Source: an uncultured Muribaculaceae bacterium (lineage in GTDB: Bacteria > Bacteroidota > Bacteroidia > Bacteroidales > Muribaculaceae). Taken from it: a DNA stretch of 17,040 nt. Below are positions 13,760 to 17,040 of this stretch, piece by piece. Position 1 is the first letter of the stretch; each line of letters starts with the position of its first letter. The notes beneath the pieces were generated by a model. That model did not search any database and was not told the origin of the DNA. It saw only the letters and a program-made list of their open reading frames with translations. Made by a program: the position numbers and the translations under genes. Location of the stretch: NCBI GenBank assembly GCA_938039795.1, contig CALHWU010000075.1:1-17040 (forward strand). Direction: 5' to 3'.

Positions 13760-15154
13760 ATGCTCATATCCCAGAACTTAAATAATAGCCATATTATTGC
13801 TGTCGATCAAGATTCTACCTATAGCGTTAGCGATTACAATGCGTTCGTCAAAAAGCTAACGGACTTAATCCCATGTAGATCACTAATTTTCTGCATGTGC
13901 AGTAACACTATAGAATCCTTGTTCGGATATATTTCGTTCATAGAATCTCTAAGTGTTCCTGTAATGCTCGATTCGACCAAATCAGCTGATTTAGTCAAAA
14001 ATCTTTTTTCAATTTATCGACCCAATTTCATCTGGGCGCCGACTGGAACTACAGCATACCTAAACTGCGATCCGATTTATACCTATCGAGGATATTCACT
14101 TTACAGATTTTCTGACGTTAACCATTCTCTTTATCAGGATCTGGCACTTCTGCTCACAACAAGCGGAAGTACAGGCTCTCCAAAACTTGTGCGATTATCT
14201 TATGATAATATAAAATCCAACGCCGAGAGCATCGCCGAATATCTGACTATTAATAAAAACGAACGTCCCGTAACCTCCCTCCCGATGCATTATAGCTATG
14301 GCTTAAGTGTTATCAACAGTCATCTTATCAAGAACGCCACCATACTGTTAACCGATAAGTCGGTAATGCAACGCGAATTTTGGGACTTCGTAAAAAAACA
14401 TGGAGCGACATCAATTGCCGGAGTTCCTTATACATATGAGATGTTAAGGCGATTGCGTTTTGAGAGGATGGATATTCCGACACTGAAAACCTTGACTCAA
14501 GCCGGGGGCAAGCTTAACCCGAAATTGGTCAATGAGTTTGTTGAAGACTCTCTGTCAAAACAACGGAGGTTTATTGTTATGTATGGTCAGACAGAGGCCA
14601 CAGCAAGAATGAGTTATACACCGTGGAGCCGTGCTCGCGAGAAATCCGAATCAGTTGGCATAGCTATTCCCGGTGGACAATTTCGACTTATCGACAACTC
14701 TGGCAACGAAATAAATGAAGCAGGCATTGACGGTGAGTTAATATATGAAGGGCCTAACGTATCATTGGGATATGCTGAAAATGAATCAGATTTAACATTG
14801 GGCGACCTCAACCAACACGTTCTTCATACTGGCGACATTGCTCAACGCGATGAAGACGGCTTCTACTACATCACCGGACGATTGAAACGATTTGTTAAAA
14901 TCTGGGGTAACCGGTGTAACCTTGATGCCATCGAACAACTGCTTAAACCAATCATTCCGGAAGTAGCTTGTGTCGGCGCAGATGACCTTATTACAATATT
15001 TACTATTGAAGAAGGCCATGAGACTACGCTTAAGAATATTCTCACGCAAAAAACCGGACTTAATGGCCGTGCTTTTTCCGTACGTGTTATTCCTGAAATA
15101 CCAAAGAACGAATCAGGAAAAACATTGTATAGCGAGCTTCAAAAAATGTTATAA
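13760..15154 (+). CDS. AMP-forming acyl-CoA/acyl-ACP ligase (ANL superfamily)
   Basis: The product has 464 residues. The adenylate-forming signature motifs appear in order: LLLTTSGSTGSPKLVRLSY (residues 130-148, P-loop-like A3), MYGQTEATARMSY (A5), LHTGDIAQRDEDGFYYITGR (A7), LKRFVKIWGNR (A8) and PKNESGKTLY near the end (A10 lysine about 454). It should activate a carboxylic acid with ATP and load it onto CoA or, given the neighbour, onto the operon's ACP. At 464 residues it is shorter than typical acyl-CoA synthetases (about 500-560), mainly in the N-terminal domain, as in loading enzymes of biosynthetic clusters. It starts 16 nt after the SDR gene, and one base separates its stop from the LuxE-like start. 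The substrate cannot be inferred. Confidence 0.88.
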   Translation: MLISQNLNNSHIIAVDQDSTYSVSDYNAFVKKLTDLIPCRSLIFCMCSNTIESLFGYISFIESLSVPVMLDSTKSADLVKNLFSIYRPNFIWAPTGTTAYLNCDPIYTYRGYSLYRFSDVNHSLYQDLALLLTTSGSTGSPKLVRLSYDNIKSNAESIAEYLTINKNERPVTSLPMHYSYGLSVINSHLIKNATILLTDKSVMQREFWDFVKKHGATSIAGVPYTYEMLRRLRFERMDIPTLKTLTQAGGKLNPKLVNEFVEDSLSKQRRFIVMYGQTEATARMSYTPWSRAREKSESVGIAIPGGQFRLIDNSGNEINEAGIDGELIYEGPNVSLGYAENESDLTLGDLNQHVLHTGDIAQRDEDGFYYITGRLKRFVKIWGNRCNLDAIEQLLKPIIPEVACVGADDLITIFTIEEGHETTLKNILTQKTGLNGRAFSVRVIPEIPKNESGKTLYSELQKML

Positions 15155-15155
15155 A

Positions 15156-16244
15156 ATGGATAACGGAGATTTTCTCAATATCGCCCCATACTCTCTTCCC
15201 AAAGACACAAAACGCGAATTTCTCAATCGCCGTCTACAAGAGCTGACTCAATTTCATTACGATCATTGCTACCACTACAAGCGTATGATGGATGCGGTTG
15301 GATTTGACACCAACAATCACACCGATTATGAACAGCTTCCGATGCTACCCGTCAGATTGTTTAAGGAATTCGAATTGAAGTCATGCAATGATGATGAGGT
15401 CGTGAAGACACTGACCTCATCTGGAACAACCGGCCAGCAGGTGAGCAAAATATATCTTGACAGAGAAACATCGTCTCTCCAGACCAAATGTCTGACAAAA
15501 ATAGTCGGATCATTTTTGGGAACGCACCGGGTGCCGATGCTCATCCTCGACACCAGCGCTATTCTTAAAAACAGAGCCATGTTTTCAGCACGAGGTGCCG
15601 GTATCCTCGGCTTTTCCATGTTTGGAAGCAAACGCAAATATGCTCTTGATGAAGAAATGAATCTTGACATCTCGGGAATTCAACAATTCCTTGAAGAGAA
15701 TAAAGACGCTGACAGAATTTTCTTATTCGGTTTCACCTTCATGATTTGGCAACACTTCTACAGTCAGTTGCTAAAATCAGGATATCATCCCGACCTTTCA
15801 AACGCCGTAATGATTCATGGTGGAGGATGGAAAAAACTCGCAAGCGAGAATATCACTACGGAAGATTTCAAACGATCTCTCAATGAAGTGTGCGGGATCA
15901 AGCCTGAAAACATCCACGATTATTACGGTATGGTGGAACAGACCGGCACAATTTATATGGAGTGCGAACTTGGGCATCTTCATGCATCATGCTTCAGCGA
16001 CATCATTGTACGGCGTCCGTATGACTTCTCTGTTGCTCCATTTGGCGAAAAAGGTCTTATCGAAGTCGTGAGTTTACTGCCACAGAGTTATCCTGGACAT
16101 GTGCTTCTAACCGAAGATGAAGGAGTGATATTAGGTGAGGATGACTGTCCTTGTGGACGGCTTGGAAAATATTTCAAGATCAACGGACGAATCAAAAATG
16201 CTGAAATACGCGGTTGCAGTGACACATATGCTTCAAAATTCTGA
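15156..16244 (+). CDS. LuxE-like acyl-protein synthetase
   Basis: From the ATG at 15156, one base after the ligase stop, the protein has 362 residues, which is the normal LuxE family length. The nucleotide-binding motif KTLTSSGTTGQQVSKIY (residues 84-100) and the family C-terminus (CPCGRLGKYFKINGRIKNAE, then IRGCSDT) are both intact, so the gene is complete. LuxE activates a fatty acid as acyl-AMP and hands it to LuxC, which reduces it to the aldehyde. Homologues occur in polysaccharide clusters, where the substrate is not known. An upstream in-frame ATG at 14970 lies inside the ligase gene and is not used. The next gene overlaps it by 17 nt. Confidence 0.88.
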   Translation: MDNGDFLNIAPYSLPKDTKREFLNRRLQELTQFHYDHCYHYKRMMDAVGFDTNNHTDYEQLPMLPVRLFKEFELKSCNDDEVVKTLTSSGTTGQQVSKIYLDRETSSLQTKCLTKIVGSFLGTHRVPMLILDTSAILKNRAMFSARGAGILGFSMFGSKRKYALDEEMNLDISGIQQFLEENKDADRIFLFGFTFMIWQHFYSQLLKSGYHPDLSNAVMIHGGGWKKLASENITTEDFKRSLNEVCGIKPENIHDYYGMVEQTGTIYMECELGHLHASCFSDIIVRRPYDFSVAPFGEKGLIEVVSLLPQSYPGHVLLTEDEGVILGEDDCPCGRLGKYFKINGRIKNAEIRGCSDTYASKF

Positions 16245-16422
16245 TTACACTACAGTATTCCCAAAAAATGCTAAGGGCATTGAGCTGACGGAGGGAGCGA
16301 CAACACCATTTGCCGATGAAATCATTGATTTTCTGAATCGGCTGTCCTCCTCATTACTTCACGACAAGAATTGTCGAAAGTATCCCGACGTCATGACGTT
16401 TGCTTTCTTTTGCAGAAAATCC
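16228..16422 (+). pseudogene. LuxC-like acyl-CoA reductase, N-terminal fragment broken by a join
   Basis: An ATG at 16228, overlapping the luxE-like stop by 17 nt, opens a frame of about 65 residues. Its sequence (TPFADEIIDFLNRLSSSLL, then YPDVMTFAFFCRKS) matches the start of LuxC-family reductases as found after LuxE genes. The similarity ends at about 16422; the frame then runs on by chance to 16467 through DNA that encodes TopB on the other strand. The missing part, about 300 residues including the aldehyde dehydrogenase-like catalytic domain, is not in the window. LuxC would reduce the LuxE-bound acyl group to an aldehyde. The break may be an assembly artefact rather than a real mutation. 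Confidence 0.72.
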
Positions 16423-17040
16423 AAATTTCTGATTTGCTTCCCGTTGCAGCTGTGTCAGGTCATATAATTGTGGTGCGCCCTGCTTTTTCACCTTAGTATC
16501 TGCTTTTATGATCTGCAATTTCTTTCCGGATAGTTTTTTCTGAATATTCGCTATCCGTTCCTTCTGAAAGCTGCGATAACTGCCGCTTTTTTCATCTTTC
16601 CAGGTAAATACCACACCCTCTGCCTGCAATTGCAGTCCGTAATATGGTTTTGGAACAAATTTCCGAATTTCTTCTTCCCGCTTTGCAATCATTGCAAGTG
16701 TCGGCGTCTGCACGCGACCACAGGACAACTGCGCATTGTATTTGCAGGTCAATGCTCTGGTCGCATTTAATCCCACCAGCCAGTCTGCCTCTGCACGGCA
16801 GACAGCCGCATGATACAGATTATCATATTCTTTTGCATTTTTCAGATGCTCAAATCCCTGACGGATTGCTTTATCTGTCACAGAAGAAATCCACAGACGC
16901 TTACACGGCTTGTTATTGTCTGCTTTCTTCAGAATCCAGCGGGCAACCAGCTCCCCCTCTCGGCCGGCATCGGTGGCAATGACAATATCTGACACATCCT
17001 TACGGTAAATCTGTCGTTTCACTGCCTGATATTGCTTTCC
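16354..17040 (-). CDS. topB: DNA topoisomerase III (TopB), internal fragment, Firmicutes-type, foreign to the locus
   Basis: The minus-strand frame is open from the window end and reads QAVKRQIYRKDVSD before VIATDAGREGELVARWI, the TOPRIM acidic motif; the GTG at 17022 is internal and not a start. LSCGRVQTPTLAMIAKREEE and LYDLTQLQREANQKFGFSAK are further TopB motifs. The real homology stops at about 16405; the last ~16 residues to the stop at 16354 are antisense luxC. The catalytic tyrosine region (TYPRTDS-type), which follows FGFSAKE in intact TopB, is lost. The closest resemblance by eye is to topoisomerases of Firmicutes and their conjugative elements, and the codon use differs from the polysaccharide genes. 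TopB relaxes or decatenates DNA and has no role in this pathway. Confidence 0.85.
   Translation of the reverse strand, partial: GKQYQAVKRQIYRKDVSDIVIATDAGREGELVARWILKKADNNKPCKRLWISSVTDKAIRQGFEHLKNAKEYDNLYHAAVCRAEADWLVGLNATRALTCKYNAQLSCGRVQTPTLAMIAKREEEIRKFVPKPYYGLQLQAEGVVFTWKDEKSGSYRSFQKERIANIQKKLSGKKLQIIKADTKVKKQGAPQLYDLTQLQREANQKFGFSAKESKRHDVGILSTILVVK
16405..16422. other. Join point with 18-nt dual-compatible sequence (luxC-like / topB)
   Basis: On the plus strand 16405-16422 reads as FFCRKS of LuxC, and on the minus strand the same bases read as GFSAKE of TopB. To the left only LuxC makes sense; to the right only TopB does. Such a short shared stretch between unrelated genes is what a k-mer misjoin or a microhomology-mediated rearrangement leaves. 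Both genes are broken at the same point and no transposon end, target duplication or attachment site is visible. Confidence 0.75.

Noticed and set aside
14970..15155. Early start for the LuxE-like gene
   Set aside because: It lies inside the ligase gene in another frame; the ATG at 15156 sits one base after the ligase stop and matches the family start.
16135..16227. Start of the LuxC-like frame at 16135 or other upstream ATGs
   Set aside because: These residues overlap the conserved LuxE C-terminus in another frame; the LuxC-like similarity begins after the ATG at 16228.
16354..17040. Integration of a conjugative element carrying topB into luxC
   Set aside because: No attachment site, integrase or element end is seen; topB itself is cut at the join, so a clean insertion is not supported. 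Kept only as an alternative to misassembly.

Overview
The window looks like a surface (capsular-type) polysaccharide region from a gut Bacteroidales. This rests on a Bacteroidetes-type promoter (TTTG, 20 nt, TATCTTTG), two NusG-like proteins of the UpxY antiterminator type at the heads of two operons, an invertible-promoter architecture as known from Bacteroides capsule loci, and the content of Wzx, Wzy, glycosyltransferase and sugar-nucleotide genes. The GC-rich regulators and FdtA-like genes beside AT-rich polysaccharide genes would fit a Muribaculaceae-like host, but that is only an inference. The last ~620 bases look like foreign (Firmicutes-type) DNA and are probably not contiguous with the rest in a real genome.

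Layout. Positions 1-10375 (minus strand): a leftward operon. In transcription order it holds a long UpxY-like antiterminator, a Wzx-type flippase, a UDP-galactopyranose-mutase-like FAD protein, a GT2 glycosyltransferase, WecB (UDP-GlcNAc 2-epimerase), a TuaH-like glycosyltransferase, a GT4 glycosyltransferase, an EpsG-like Wzy polymerase, a GT2 glycosyltransferase, and a second GT2 cut by the window start. Most junctions are overlaps of 1-4 nt or abutments, so this is one transcript. Positions 10376-10755: a control region. Positions 10756-16422 (plus strand): a second, rightward operon with a classic UpxY protein, two tandem FdtA-like cupins, a GNAT transferase, an acyl carrier protein, an SDR reductase, an AMP-forming acyl ligase, a LuxE-like acyl-protein synthetase and the first ~65 codons of a LuxC-like acyl-CoA reductase. 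Positions 16405-17040 (minus strand): an internal piece of topoisomerase III (TopB) joined to luxC across an 18-nt stretch that fits both genes.

The central observation is the control region. Two perfect 28-nt inverted repeats (10487-10514 and 10670-10697) enclose 155 nt that carry exactly one recognisable promoter, which points left in this assembly. Each flank leads straight into an UpxY-headed operon, and I see no other promoter for the rightward one. Inversion would therefore not turn one operon on or off; it would redirect the single promoter from one polysaccharide operon to the other, an either/or switch. Both transcripts would begin with the same hairpin-containing leader, because the promoter sits inside the segment and fires out through a repeat arm.

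The leftward operon encodes assembly and polymerisation of one glycan (flippase, polymerase, at least five glycosyltransferases, ManNAc and probable galactofuranose precursors). The visible part of the rightward operon encodes a 3-amino-3,6-dideoxysugar-type branch (FdtA-like, GNAT) plus an acyl-activation/reduction module (ACP, SDR, ligase, LuxE, LuxC) of unknown product. No DNA invertase, initiating phosphoglycosyltransferase, export channel, UpxZ-type inhibitor, tRNA, rRNA, CRISPR array or insertion sequence was seen.
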